This document shows positions 10,903 through 20,664 of a DNA stretch of 64,000 nucleotides, piece after piece. This stretch comes from Ligula intestinalis. Taxonomy: Eukaryota > Platyhelminthes > Cestoda > Diphyllobothriidea > Diphyllobothriidae. The number at the start of each line of letters is the position of its first letter. The stretch's first letter is position 1. Both the position numbers and the translations under genes were made by a program. The stretch lies in contig JAYGXS010000001.1 in assembly GCA_036362985.1 (NCBI GenBank), forward strand, positions 11,868,615-11,932,614. The letters run 5' to 3'. The notes beneath the pieces are model-generated. The model had not been told where the DNA came from. It did not search any database and saw nothing but the letters and a program-made list of their open reading frames with translations.

Positions 10903-12179
10903 GCGAACAAAAGTCTTGTCCCAGCGATAACATCTAATTTTACTCATCTGAGTCTTCATTGTTCGACTGATCCTCAGCTTTTATTAGTAAAGAAAGCTTG
11001 GTCGTTTAGGCAGTTAATAAAAACGAAGTAGCAAGGACTTTTTGAAGAGGGAAATTACTAGGGGGCGTTTTTGTTCATTAATTCCTTTGTTCCCTGACAT
11101 CAAATTTTCCAGGCAGAAGTTTAGCTATCCGGTCTCCGCAGCTGTTTGTGCCAACTTATAAACTGAGTATTCCGGCGAGTGAAGTTAAATCTAGTCAGTA
11201 ATTAACTTATAAAGCGCGATCACCAGCGCTTTGTGGATATGGTAAACCGTCGAATGTCTGTCTCACAGGAAATCCTACGTCCCGAATACAAGCGTACTTG
11301 AAACCCCAGGGCTCATTCGCCCATAATTGAGATTTTCTCTCGGTCCTGCGGCAGATTGGTGAGCCATAACCACGAGCGAGTTTACCAATACGAGAAGAAA
11401 TAAAATCTTCATGACCGATAGCTCGACTGTTGCTAGTGACAATGCCCAGCATGCTTCCTATGAAGTGAACGCAGCGCTGTTAGGGCATGAATAACCCAGT
11501 CGAGCAGCCTTGCACTGTATCTCCCACACTGTCTTTCGTCTGCTTGCTCCGAAAGCAGGATAAAGTCGCGATGACTAGCGGTGGGTGCGGGTGCAGTGGA
11601 TAACGTGGGTAACTAGCCCGCCTACGTGTGCAATACCCGACCTGGTCCTTATGTACTAAGCCACACATAGTGAGGGGTCTTGAATCTCACACACACAAGA
11701 GATTGCAATAAAGGCCACGCTCAAGAGGAACCATTACATTGGAACTGTCTGTCCTGAGAAGGACCGATTCACCCCGTCAGTTGGCAGCTATCTAAGTCAC
11801 AACTGAAAGCGCGCCATGGTAGGTTAAAATGCGTCGTACACGGATATCTCCCATTATCCTAATTAATAGTGTTCGAAATTCTGCATTCGACCCCGGGTCA
11901 CCGTCACCGCTGTTACAGTGGTATACTGCGAAAGTATTTGCATGTTCGGACTCGGTCCTACTTACTGATGGTGGGCCTGTTTGGCATCAGAAATTGCAGC
12001 CTTGCTAAACTGGAAAATCGATTTTGCAGGAATTGGGCTGGTCCCCAAACAAGGTTTTGGGATGTGTCATATTTGCCTTCAGTTTGTTAACCATGTAAGA
12101 CTGCCGTAATTACCACTGTCCATAGTCAAGTATCATCTTTTTTCCGTGTTATAGAATATTATTAAGCGGTGGTTACCGG
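10903..12179. other. No gene recognised
   Basis: Short frames exist on the minus strand at 11207-11452 and 11480-11668 (Cys- and Pro-rich ends, no domain). The latter sits in a GC-richer block that could be a retroelement UTR. Nothing can be named. Confidence 0.45.
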
Positions 12180-12196
12180 TCTTACTTACTTACTTG

Positions 12197-12641
12197 TACT
12201 TGTTGTGGCTGTGATCATGCCTGATCTAGCCGGCCTCAATGATGTCACGGACGGTACTTCTCCATGCGTGGTGATTGGCGGCAGCAGATCTGAAAAAGCT
12301 CCACCCAGTTCCTTCTCCAGCGACGGAAACCCAAGATAGAGGGTCCAAGAACTGCTTCCATGTCTTGACGCACGGTGTCGAGCCAAGTCTTCAGTTGCCC
12401 TCCTCTTCGACGTTTCCAGGTGGGCTGCGGCGCCGGATCGAGGGCAGCATAGCTAAGCTCGTGGGGCGGGCGATGGAGAACATGTCCAAACCACCTCAGT
12501 CGCTTTTCTTGAATGGCCTGAGGTATCCAGGTGATGCGATCGCAGCGGATGCGGACTGTCTCATTTGAGATGAAGTCGCTATACTTAACTCGCAGGATCG
12601 TCCTCAGGCACCGGTGGTCAAAGACCTCCAGTCTTCGCTCG
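12197..12641 (-). pseudogene. RTE-like ORF2 C-terminal domain
   Basis: From the deletion junction at about 12635-12645 the frame continues ERRLEVFDHRCLR, RVKYSDFISNETVR, EKRLRWFGHVLHR and RRRGQLKTWLDTVRQD, a run typical of the C-terminal part of RTE-clade LINE proteins. One or more frame changes occur near 12400, and the last part (SLEKELGGAFSDLLPPITTH) is in the frame 12186-12386. Confidence 0.7.
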
Positions 12642-13197
12642 AAGATCTTTGCAGCAACATCGATAAGACTTATGCCGCGGTAGTTCTCGCATCTTGTCTT
12701 ATCTCCCTTCTTGTGGACAGGTACAAGGATACCCAGTCATCGGGAATGGTCTCTTCTCGCCACGCCTGTACAATCACCTCATGAAGCCGAGGAGCCAGGG
12801 TGTCGACACAGGATTTGTAGATTTTCGCAGGAATACCGTCCTCTCCGCACGCCTTGTTGTTGCATAGCCTCTGCATTGCATCGGTAACTTTGCCATCGGA
12901 AGGGAGGTCACACGACACTGAGTAGACAGGGCAGGGTTGAAACTCCGCTGTGGCGGAGAGGGAGGGTGTGATGGGTTGCTCATCAAAGTTCAGGAGGTGC
13001 TCGAAGTGTTCACGCCAGCGATCGACCTTGGCCGAGTTGTCAGCAATGAAGCTTCCATTCACATCGCGAACAGAATCACAGTGTCGGGGGCTTACCACTA
13101 ACTTGGCGGATGATTTGGTACAATTTTCGAGTGCTACCAACATTTGAAGCCTGCTCCATAGAAGTCGCCGTTTCGGACCAATACTTCTGCCGGTCAT
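12641..13197 (-). pseudogene. RTE-like linker and RT N-terminus
   Basis: The 175-codon frame 12670-13197 holds the linker and the RT opening: RLCNNKACGEDGIPAKIYK, then LAPRLHEVIVQAWREETIPDDW. A frame change at about 12725 leads into KKGDKTRCENYRGISLI and DVAAKIF, the standard RTE fingers block, which stops at about 12645. The palm with the catalytic Asp residues is absent; the sequence switches to the C-terminal domain within the same open frame. Confidence 0.75.
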
Positions 13198-13559
13198 CTC
13201 TAGCCGACTTTGCTGTCAGCTTTCGAAGTTGGCGGAAGGAGGCATCGTTGCGGGACCTGGCTCGAGTCGTGTCAGCCGACAGCTGCAGGGTTCTTCCGCT
13301 GATCCAGTCATTGCGGCGCCACTGAGTGAATCCGAGAATTTTCTCAGCTGCCCCTTAGATGGATGTCTTCAGTGATGGCCACCTGCTACTGCCTTCGCTG
13401 TCAGCCTGGGTCGTAAGACGGGACCGGATTTCTGTGCTTAGAGCCTCGGTAGTGTTGGTTTGCCGGAGCTTTGCGACATCAAGGCGTCTCGCACGTGGCA
13501 GTTTGGGCGCAGATGAAAGGTAAACCTTCAGGCGCGTGCGAACGAGAGCATGGTCAGAC

Positions 13560-14546
13560 CCATGGACGTTACCGGTTTCGGCACCTCGCATCGACCTGCT
13601 ATCGTGGACCCAGCTGCGAAACCGTGAACCAACTAGAATGCAATCGATCTGACTGGCCGTCGTTCGAATACCAGGTCAGTAGATATTTGTGACGATGCTG
13701 AAAGCATGTGTTGGTAACAAACAGTCGGTTCTGTACAGAAAACTGCAGCATCCTCTCACCATTGTCCATTCGAGAGCCAAGCCCAAAACGACCAAGAAGG
13801 TGGCTGTTTGTCGGGTCACCGGGCCCAGTCCGGCCATTCCGGCCATTCCAGTCTCCGGCAACAATTAAAGGGTCACGTCGAGGGAGTCTTTCGACTAGCT
13901 CCTGCAGCTGCGATTAGAAATTGTCTATCTCTTGCTGTTCAGCCGCCGACGTAGGTGCATACACAGATACGACCGAGATGTTCTTAAAATGGTCTTTTAG
14001 TCGAACATAAGCCATTCGGTCGTTGACTGGTTCCCATGCCAGTAGTGCACGGTTGGCTTGTTCCGAGAAGGCAATAGCCACACCGTGTCTACCAGATGAG
14101 TCACTCGGACCATTTTGATACAAGGTGAGATGGGAATCGACCCCCGGGATTTTGATTTCTTTGGCGCCTGAATCGGAGAGTCGGACTTCTGACAGGCAAC
14201 AAACATCCACATAATATTCATGGAGACTGTGCGCTGTCAGACTTTGAGTAACAGGTTCCAGAAATGTTCGCACATTCCAGCATCCAATACCAAGTGTCCG
14301 TTTTTTGTTAAGCAGTCCAGCTTGCATATTATTCGCCCGCACCACCGGACAAGGGTTGCGGAGCGCGTCGGTTCCCGCGGAAGCCGTAGCATTGGTCGTA
14401 GTAAAGTAAGTAGACATCATGAGTTTTCTTGGGAATTTTGAATACAGGTGAGTTCCCAACGGCCGCTCGGATTCTTTGTTCGAGGTTGTCTCTAGCACTT
14501 TGGCTGACGAACCTAACCACAAAGCAGTGGTGTTGGTGGCAAGCAA
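13560..14546 (-). pseudogene. RTE-like endonuclease domain (frameshifted)
   Basis: The open frame at 13914-14546 (210 codons) carries the first half: GIGCWNVRTFL, CLSEVRL (catalytic Glu), HGVAIAFSEQA, ISVVSVYAPT. After a frame change at about 13915 the next pieces read GDWNGR (about 13840), then, in the frame 13355-13591, GSDHALVRTRL (catalytic Asp-His). These are all the expected endonuclease blocks in order. Proteins of this type are often misannotated in animal genomes as craniofacial development protein 2. At least two frameshifts make it inactive. Confidence 0.75.
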
Positions 14547-14620
14547 ACCTATTTAATGGCGGTTCACGCTCGCCATGTCACAGTGTTGTCATTGGGCCTT
14601 GCGGCATTTTATAAGGCAGT

Positions 14621-14820
14621 CGGTGCGCCAGACCTCAGCCCACCGCGCCCTGGTAACACTGCCGCTGCTGCGTCCGCGACTGCTTATTCGCCAGACTCGG
14701 GAGCCTGATTATTTCGCAGCTAACCTTCACTGAAGGCCGCGTCACTATCCGCCACCCGTGGACACGCCAGGTAGCCTGCAGCTTGGCTAATGGGTAACCC
14801 TCCTTTCCTGGGTAACCCGC
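14621..14820. repeat. Gypsy 5' flank with ~20-bp tandem units
   Basis: GC-rich sequence ending in two units of about 20 bp built on GGGTAACCCGCCTTTCCT (14791-14820). The same units resume on the far side of the gypsy element (17827-17870), so the element sits inside this small tandem repeat. Confidence 0.6.
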
Positions 14821-15160
14821 TGTTATGGAGACGCGAACGGTGACGCACTGAGGGTCCAGAGTTGGCAGTGCACCCCAGATAAGCCATGCCGGCAGATCGG
14901 CCGCGCACGGGGTGAGCACACGTGACGCCCGCCCCCGCGTGCACTGCGATGTTTCAGAGCGTGTCGCGGCGTGGGAACCACACCAGAACCACCCCGCTCG
15001 TCCGATAGGCCGGGAACAGTCTAGAATGACCAGCGCCTTATAAAGGGTTGTACTGGACGCGCCGATACATCCTTCTGCTGTCTCTGTGTTAGCCTGAATA
15101 AGACTCTCACGATCGGACCGGCTTTGCCTTCTCCCACTTACTAGTCCCGAGGACATAACA
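14821..15160 (+). mobile_element. 5' LTR of gypsy element
   Basis: A 340-bp LTR bounded by the short inverted repeat TGTTATG (14821) and CATAACA (ending 15160). It contains a TATA-like CTTATAAAGG at about 15037 and an AATAAG-type polyadenylation-like site at about 15095, in the order expected for a promoter and R region. It is followed after two bases by a TGGCGACG start of a primer-binding site and then gag. There is no complete 3' partner. Confidence 0.75.
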
Positions 15161-15162
15161 AA

Positions 15163-15180
15163 TGGCGACGCGGCCAAACG
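15163..15180 (+). promoter_or_regulatory. Candidate primer-binding site
   Basis: Starts TGGCGACGCGGCC two bases after the LTR end. TGG pairs with the CCA end of a tRNA primer, as in other LTR elements. The tRNA cannot be named by eye. Confidence 0.5.
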
Positions 15181-15186
15181 AACAGC

Positions 15187-15963
15187 ATGATCAGCCAAGA
15201 ACAGATGAAAGAAACGCTAACAGAAGTACTGGATGCCCAGCGGGAAAACATTATAGCACCTATCAAAGAAATGCAAGGAAATTGGGGGCCAGCCTCCACA
15301 GACAACAAACGAAAACAGATTGAGGACCGGATAACTGAGTTCACATACGACCCGGACAGTGGTGTGAATTTCGAGGCCTGGTTCCGGAAATATGAAGGAC
15401 TGTTTGCAGAAGGAGCACAACTAGAGGATAAGACAAAGGTGGAGATTCTACTGCTCAAGCTTGGTCAAAGAGAACACGAACGGTACGTAAAGTTTGCGTT
15501 ACCTGAGAAGCCGGTTGAAATATCATTTTCGGACACAGTTAAGAAATTGAAGTCTTTATTCAATTTCTCTAAGTCGCTGTTTCACAGACGTTACGAATGT
15601 TTGAAGCTAGAGAGACAGCCAGAGGAAAACTACTTTGACCTAGCCGGACGACTGAATGATGTATACCATCAAGCGGAGTTAGAAACTGCCACTAGCCAGC
15701 AGATAAAAGCACTCTTGTTTATTAAAGCTTTGGCGCTGCCTGAGGACGCTGACATCCGTACACGCCTCCTTGCTCAATTAGATCAGAGAACAGAAATGAC
15801 GGTCCAAGAGTTAGCAGAGGAGTGCGTTCGCATTATGAATGTCAAAACCGACACTCGGCTGATCGGGGACACAAGCAACTTACCAGTGCGTGTGTACGAA
15901 GCAAAATCCAGCAAATCTAGGGAGAATTATAGTTCCCCAAGGAAACCAAAAAGAGCCTGTTAG
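15187..15963 (+). pseudogene. gag: gag (capsid region), ending at an in-frame stop
   Basis: 258 codons from ATG 15187 to a TAG at 15961-15963. The capsid-like core (FEAWFRKYEGLF, RYVKFALPEK, HRRYECLKLERQ, DADIRTRLLAQLDQ) is the pattern of gag proteins in Mag/K02A2.6-type gypsy elements; these assemble the particle that packages element RNA. The stop falls inside the first zinc knuckle (C, stop, KCGGWHFVSDC). The same frame then continues with a second knuckle (CYKCSQLGHKATHC, about 16018-16059) and into protease, so gag and pol are in one frame split by this single stop. It may be a decay mutation; readthrough is possible but unsupported. Confidence 0.8.
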
Positions 15964-17316
15964 AAATGTGGAGGATGGCATTTTGTATCCGATTGCCCTT
16001 ATCGCAGTAGAAAGTGTTACAAGTGCTCCCAACTCGGTCATAAGGCAACCCATTGTCGCACCAAATCTCTCAGTCCAAGAAAGAGCTGTAATGCCATAAC
16101 CCAAAGTGAATCACAGGTCCTCAGTTGCGAAGACAGAAAATATTTGACGGTCAGTCTAGATGGAGAACCTATTACGTTGCAGGTTGACACAGCGTCAGAC
16201 CTTACGATAATTAGTAAAGGCATGTGGGAGGCCCTGGGAGCGCCAGAACTAAAGCCAACGACCGTCCGTGCCTGGGCATCAAATAATACACAAATGTTTT
16301 TTGAGGGTGTTTTCCAGGCCACTATCGCTTTCGAGAAAAAGGCCTGTCTGTCTGACATTTATGTACCGAAGTCGAACACTGATCTCCTTGGAAATAAGAC
16401 TATATCCCAACTGGGTCTCTGGAATCGGCCATTCCAGGAGATATGCTGTGTGGTAACCATTACAAAAGAGGACCTGAAGCAGAAGTATGCCGAGCAGATA
16501 GAAATGTCAGCCGGAACGTGTACAAAGACTACAGTAAGCTTAAGGATAAAGCCTGGGAAAAAGCCAATCTTTAGACAGAGTAGACGCGTCCCATTTGCCG
16601 TACAAACAGCGGTCGAGGAAGAACTGGAGCGTTTGCAGCAGAAAAGCATAATCTGTCCCACAAATTATTCAGCATGGGCTGCTCCCCTTGTCGCCGTAAA
16701 GAAGCCTGACGGTAGGATAAGACTATGCGCAGACTACTCGACCGGGCTGAATGACACATTGGAAGACTATCACTTCCCCTTGCCGACTGTAGAACACATT
16801 TTTGCCACCCTTAATGGAGGAAAAGTTTTTACGAGGATTGACCTTTCAGAGGCGTACCTACAGTTACCAATTGATGAAGCAGCGCAGGAAATGCTGACGA
16901 TTAACACACATAAGGGGTTGTTCAAATATACCCGCCTCAATTATGGCGTCAAGACGGCACCTAGTATTTTTCAGCAGTTAATGGACACCATGCTTACAAA
17001 TATCCCTGGAACTGTGGCATATCTGGATGACATTTTGGTTGTCGGTCGTACGGACGAGGAGTTGCTCAAGAGACTTGACAAGGTCATGGAAAATCTCATT
17101 GACTATGGCCTAAAAATCAACATGGAAAAGAGCGAGTTCCTGCAAAAAGAAATTCACTTCTTGGGTTTTGTGGTAAGCGAGGCAGGACGATCACCCGATC
17201 CAGAGAGAGTTACCGCATTTAAGAATGTGAAGGTACCTAAAAATGTTCGAGAGCTACAAGCATTTATGAGCCTGGTCAGCTACTACTCCCCATTATTGCG
17301 GGACTACATAGTTTAA
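15964..17316 (+). pseudogene. pol: pol: protease and reverse transcriptase
   Basis: Same frame as gag. Zinc-knuckle remainder to 16059; aspartic protease with VDTASDLTII at about 16183-16212 (A in place of the usual G of DTG, seen in some elements of this type); RT with PLVAVKKPDGRIRLC and DYS, motif A FTRIDLSEAYLQLP, motif B LNYGVKTAPSIFQQ, and catalytic YLDD at about 17020. A further MEKSEFLQKEIHFLGFVVS block leads to the RT-RNase H connection. The frame ends at 17316 because of a frameshift near 17295-17305; the protein continues in another frame. The first ATG after the gag stop (16144) is not a likely native start. Confidence 0.85.
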
Positions 17317-17819
17317 AGCCACCGTTAAACCGGCTACTTTGTAAAGATGTGAAATTTGCATGGTCCCCTGACTGTCAAGACGCCTTGGACAAAATAAAGG
17401 CGAAGATTAGTGAGTCGACTGTGCTCTCGCATTTCGAAGCCGACAAAGAAACGATAGTACAGGCGGATGCATCTGAGTATGGGCTAGGCGGCGTCCTTCT
17501 TCAGAAAGGTACCGATGGAACTGTCCTGCCCTTGATGCATGCCGCCCGGTCACTCACAAAAGCAGAAAGAAACTATAGTCAACTCGAGAAAGAGGCCCTG
17601 GCACTTATCTTCGCAGTACAGAAGTTTCATCAATTCATTTACGGAAGACACTTTACGCTTCACACCGATCACCAACCACTTAAATTTTTATTTGGCACGA
17701 ATCGTGGTGTGCCGCAGTATGCGGCCAAGAGGATACAACGATGGAGTACTATTCTCCTGAGTTATGACTCTACAATCCAGTACGTGCCCACTCAGAAATT
17801 TGGAGCTCCAGGGACATAA
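17305..17819 (+). pseudogene. pol: Ty3-type RNase H, truncated
   Basis: Open frame containing the RNase H that degrades the RNA strand in the RNA:DNA hybrid. Visible: WSPDCQDALDKIK, VQADASEYGLGGVLLQ (first catalytic Asp), the Glu helix NYSQLEKEALALIFAV, GRHFTLHTDHQPLKF (second Asp). The final block, which normally ends in a D.LSR motif, is cut: after IQYVPTQKFGAP the frame hits the LTR-end sequence and stops. Integrase is absent. Confidence 0.8.
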
Positions 17820-17880
17820 TACCCGCATTTCTGTGTAACCCGCCTTCCTGGGTAACCCGCCTTTCTGGTTACCGGCCTTC
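17820..17880. repeat. Gypsy 3' flank, same ~20-bp tandem units
   Basis: Two to three units of (G)GGTAACCCGCCTTTCCT immediately after the truncated element, continuous in phase with those at 14791-14820. Confidence 0.6.
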
Positions 17881-19479
17881 ATTAGTAGCAGTGTCTACTG
17901 CGAATGTTCCGTTATATTTTTTAATCCTCGGTTATCAACCTGGCCAAAACTGTTCTCGACTCTCCGCTCACTGCCTGACTGCAGTTTAGTTCGTGGACTG
18001 TCCGCTTTCCAGCGATTCTGACTGTTTGTGGCCTCTATCACCCCTTTTGAACCTGTTCGCGTCGGAAAAGCAAATGACCAGTGTGCACCCGAAGTCGTGT
18101 TAGGTGACTTCTAACCTTGTCCTGACCGCTCCACAGCTAGGAAAACGTGTGTCTGATGATTGGTACCGTTAACACACTTTTTCATATCTGTCTCGAAGAT
18201 GAATGAAAAGGATGCACGCGTAAGAAGCCTCCATCTGCCGGTTCTGCTTGCTCGACCAGGGTTGGGCTATACCGACCCTGCCCCCGCTGAGTAGCCGTAT
18301 GGGTCGGAAATTTGGTCTTTAAGGACAGCACATATCCGGAATAGTCTTCTTTCTATAGTGTCGATTATGTTGTATAAACTGGTATGCTTTAGCAACTCGT
18401 TTCACGGTTATATCCTCAACGTACCTAAGGTTGAAATGAGAGCCAGGTATTGACCCTAATACAGTCTACTGGCTAAACTGCTTCACTCTCTCATCCGGCT
18501 TGGGTATATTTGACTTCGTCCTTGGAGAAGTCGAGACTCGGCTTTCGTTGACAGACTGGTAGAAACCACGTCAAGCCAAAGTTAGTGTGAATAATGCCAG
18601 ATTAAGCCTTACAGGCGAACATTATTCTCTCGGCTTATGTTGATCGTTCTTCTGGCATTTTGACTAAATGCCTCCTCCCTACACGTACTTTGACTTTCCC
18701 AATATGCAACCATTCTACTATCTCGGGCCATTCGGCTTTCCACCCCACTTTTGATCTATCCTAACATTGGCAATGCAGGTGAATGTTGTCAGGGCAACTG
18801 AAACGCTAATTTTTGGTTGTTCTGTCAGTGGGCTGGGAAGACCTCAGATTATTTATTGCTATACCGCTGTCTGCGAGGCTCTGGTTTGAGCCTGCAAAGA
18901 CATAGTCCTGTTTTAAACTGAGTTCGTGAAAATCCATTCTGTCCTCAATACCAATAACTATCCGGATAAATGAGCAACGTATGCAGTGGAAGAGAGGGGT
19001 CTCGAGCCGAAATCAGCTCCCTTTGCCGTGTTCAGACTCTTGGTAGCTTATTCCATTCTCTGTGAAGCATTCAGTCCGGCCTGCATTTTTTGACTAGAAC
19101 ACTCGGTCGGTAGTCTTTTTGGCTTTTGACAATATTCGCTCGAGTCCTTACCGTTGCACCGCCGTTTTAGTCTGCTGCCGAACTCCCCCCACTGACATGT
19201 ATTTAGCTCTAAAGTGGCACTTGTATTTTGCTTGCAAATGTCTTTTTTGCCACTAGCAGCTGGGCAGCGTCCAGTGCCATTAAACGCGGCAAATTCAGCA
19301 TGCGTTTGGCCGCCTCATTGTCGCTGATTTATTGAACTTCGCGTGTAATCGAAGCGTCAACTAGGACTGCTACATTTTCAAATGACCCGTAATTTTTAGC
19401 TTGATAGACAAACGTTCTGCCTAAATCATTTAAAATCATCAACTACCTGCATTAAAGTAGCCTTTTTTTCTTATTTCAG
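17881..19479. other. Upstream region of prefoldin gene; no coding sequence seen
   Basis: About 1.6 kb without a notable frame. It should hold the promoter and perhaps a 5' UTR intron of the downstream gene. It ends in a strong 3' splice acceptor: a pyrimidine tract (cctttttttcttatttcag) with the AG at 19478-19479. Confidence 0.5.
19460..19479 (+). promoter_or_regulatory. 3' splice acceptor eight bases before the prefoldin ATG
   Basis: Polypyrimidine tract of about 15 bases ending in TTTCAG. The mature exon would begin at 19480 with TCCTTAAC and then ATG. It can serve a 5' UTR intron or spliced-leader trans-splicing, which flatworms use; the sequence alone does not decide. Confidence 0.65.
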
Positions 19480-19487
19480 TCCTTAAC

Positions 19488-20072
19488 ATGGCTAGCGTTG
19501 TCAACCCAGCGTTCGCCAGTGGTGACCTCAAAACAGAAATGGCCAACAAGGGCATACCAAAGGCCGTCTTCATTGAAGATGTTGACGTCTACCTGGCGGA
19601 GCACGGATTTTCCACCATAAAGGAAGCTCTGCAGTCCTTGGATGAACTCTACCAGAAGTACAAGTTAATGGAACAGGCCTACCTTCAGCGAAAGCTTCGA
19701 CTACTGCAACAACTGCCGGCCATTGTAAAAACGCTGGATGTAGTGAAGCACCTTGAGGAGAAGAACAAGGACTTTGATGTGACCTTCGAGGTATCTGAGC
19801 AGCTGTACGCGAAGGCGCACGTTGAGAAGGCGGACAAGGTGGGCGTCTGGTTGGGGGCCAATGTAATGCTGGAGTACAACCTGGCGGAGGCCAAGGAGAT
19901 CCTCCTGTCCAACATCTCCGCTGCTGAGGTCTCAATGGCGGACGTGGAGGAGACGCTGAACTACCTGAAGGAGCAGACCACTACGGTGGAAGTGAGCATG
20001 GCGAGGTTACACAACCTAAACGTTAAGCGAAACCAAGCCGCAAAGGCCCACATGGAGACAGGCAAAAAGTGA
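19488..20072 (+). CDS. VBP1: Prefoldin subunit 3 (VBP1-like)
   Basis: 194 codons, close to the usual length of about 190-200 for animal prefoldin 3. This alpha-class subunit joins the hexameric cytosolic prefoldin that hands unfolded actin and tubulin to the CCT/TRiC chaperonin. Residues about 22-37 give GIPKAVFIEDVDVYLA, then an N-terminal coiled coil (LDELYQKYKLMEQAYLQRKLRLL), a linker, the beta-hairpin centre with DKVGVWLGANVMLEY (about residues 116-130, the most diagnostic block), and a C-terminal coiled coil ending in TTVEVSMARLHNLNVKR. The CDS has no intron. The start is chosen by the Met just after a strong splice acceptor; the N-terminus matches family length. GC content and codon use are higher than in the neighbouring repeats. 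The product name is secure; orthology is inferred. Confidence 0.95.
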   Translation: MASVVNPAFASGDLKTEMANKGIPKAVFIEDVDVYLAEHGFSTIKEALQSLDELYQKYKLMEQAYLQRKLRLLQQLPAIVKTLDVVKHLEEKNKDFDVTFEVSEQLYAKAHVEKADKVGVWLGANVMLEYNLAEAKEILLSNISAAEVSMADVEETLNYLKEQTTTVEVSMARLHNLNVKRNQAAKAHMETGKK

Positions 20073-20263
20073 TAGGCACTGTTGTTGTTCGTTCTGCTGA
20101 ATAGATTCAACCTCACTCTGACTTGTACGGCTGCCTTTCTTTTTTGGTATTCGTAAATCTACTCGTGATTTTCGGCTTTTGTGAAGCGTCCAGCTTGTGC
20201 ATTATTACGGCTACTAATACTGCGACCCTTACTGAAGCTGCATTATTTGGCGTACTCTTTCCC

Positions 20264-20332
20264 GTCCTCCTCCTCCTCCTCCTCTTCCTCCTCCTCCTCC
20301 TCCTCCTCCTCCTCCTCCTCCTCCTCCTCCTC
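20264..20332. repeat. CTC/CCT trinucleotide microsatellite
   Basis: About 22 near-perfect CCT repeats about 190 bases after the prefoldin stop, so likely in its 3' UTR or just beyond. The minus-strand poly-Glu/Arg frames here are artefacts of the repeat. Confidence 0.9.
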
Positions 20333-20594
20333 AACTATTGCTGTTATTGCCACTACTGTGGCTGCCGACAAGAGGTATTTGACGGTGTTCCAGGAACCCT
20401 TTCCAACCAAAAAGATGTGTTTGCATTGGAGACCTGCTACCGTGTGGCTAATTCCTTGGTATTTTGCTAGTAGGATGTTCACCGATTTGGTTCGGGGATA
20501 TGCTCGTCCCGTAGTCTCTTGTGGCTCAATCTAGAGCCCTTGCAGAAAGTCGCATAGCGACTTGTATTGAATGATGGAGGGGATCCGACAAAGA

Positions 20595-20662
20595 CAACGG
20601 AAATCAAAATGGCCATTTTGGGCTTAGTAAGCATCATCAGCCAGTCATATCCAATCTCGACC
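20595..20662 (-). mobile_element. SINE fragment (tail half)
   Basis: Read on the minus strand it gives ...GACTGGCTGATGATGCTTACTAAGCC..., the body of the local tRNA-derived SINE family. It abuts the plus-strand copy at 20665, making an inverted pair. Confidence 0.5.
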
Positions 20663-20664
20663 GC

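Larger units (their letters stand above)
12180..14620 (-). mobile_element. RTE-like LINE with most of the RT deleted
   Basis: Minus-strand non-LTR element with a complete-looking but frameshifted endonuclease (14546 down to about 13560), a linker, the RT start (to about 12640), then a direct jump into the ORF2 C-terminus (12640 down to about 12200). The 3' end is an AAGT-type tandem tail (read on minus; plus-strand ACTTACTTACTT at 12183-12194). The endonuclease opening GCWNVRT and the tail type point to the RTE clade. A second 3'-end fragment of the same family is at 56156-56335, same strand. Confidence 0.75.
14821..17819 (+). mobile_element. Mag-like Ty3/gypsy retrotransposon, 3'-deleted
   Basis: About 3.0 kb: LTR, primer-binding site, gag with two zinc knuckles, protease, RT, RNase H, then an abrupt end. 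Integrase and essentially all of the 3' LTR are missing; the last bases before the flank (GGACATAA, 17812-17819) equal the end of the 5' LTR. ACCCGC occurs at both edges (14815-14820 and 17821-17826) and may be the target duplication, although the target is itself repetitive. The gag zinc-knuckle layout and the VDTAS protease resemble Mag/K02A2.6-type elements. Confidence 0.8.

Noticed and set aside
13471..14441. Several plus-strand frames across the RTE-like LINE
   Set aside because: Antisense shadows of the minus-strand endonuclease; no independent motif.
14635..15198. 187-codon minus-strand frame over the gypsy LTR
   Set aside because: Spans the LTR and tandem repeat in antisense; composition explains the lack of stops.
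14821..17819. Endogenous retrovirus
   Set aside because: No envelope frame, and gag/pol features fit a Mag-like gypsy retrotransposon.
20113..20534. Frames rich in poly-Glu, poly-Arg, poly-Leu or poly-Ser
   Set aside because: All are readings of the CCT microsatellite in different frames; none extends into recognisable protein.
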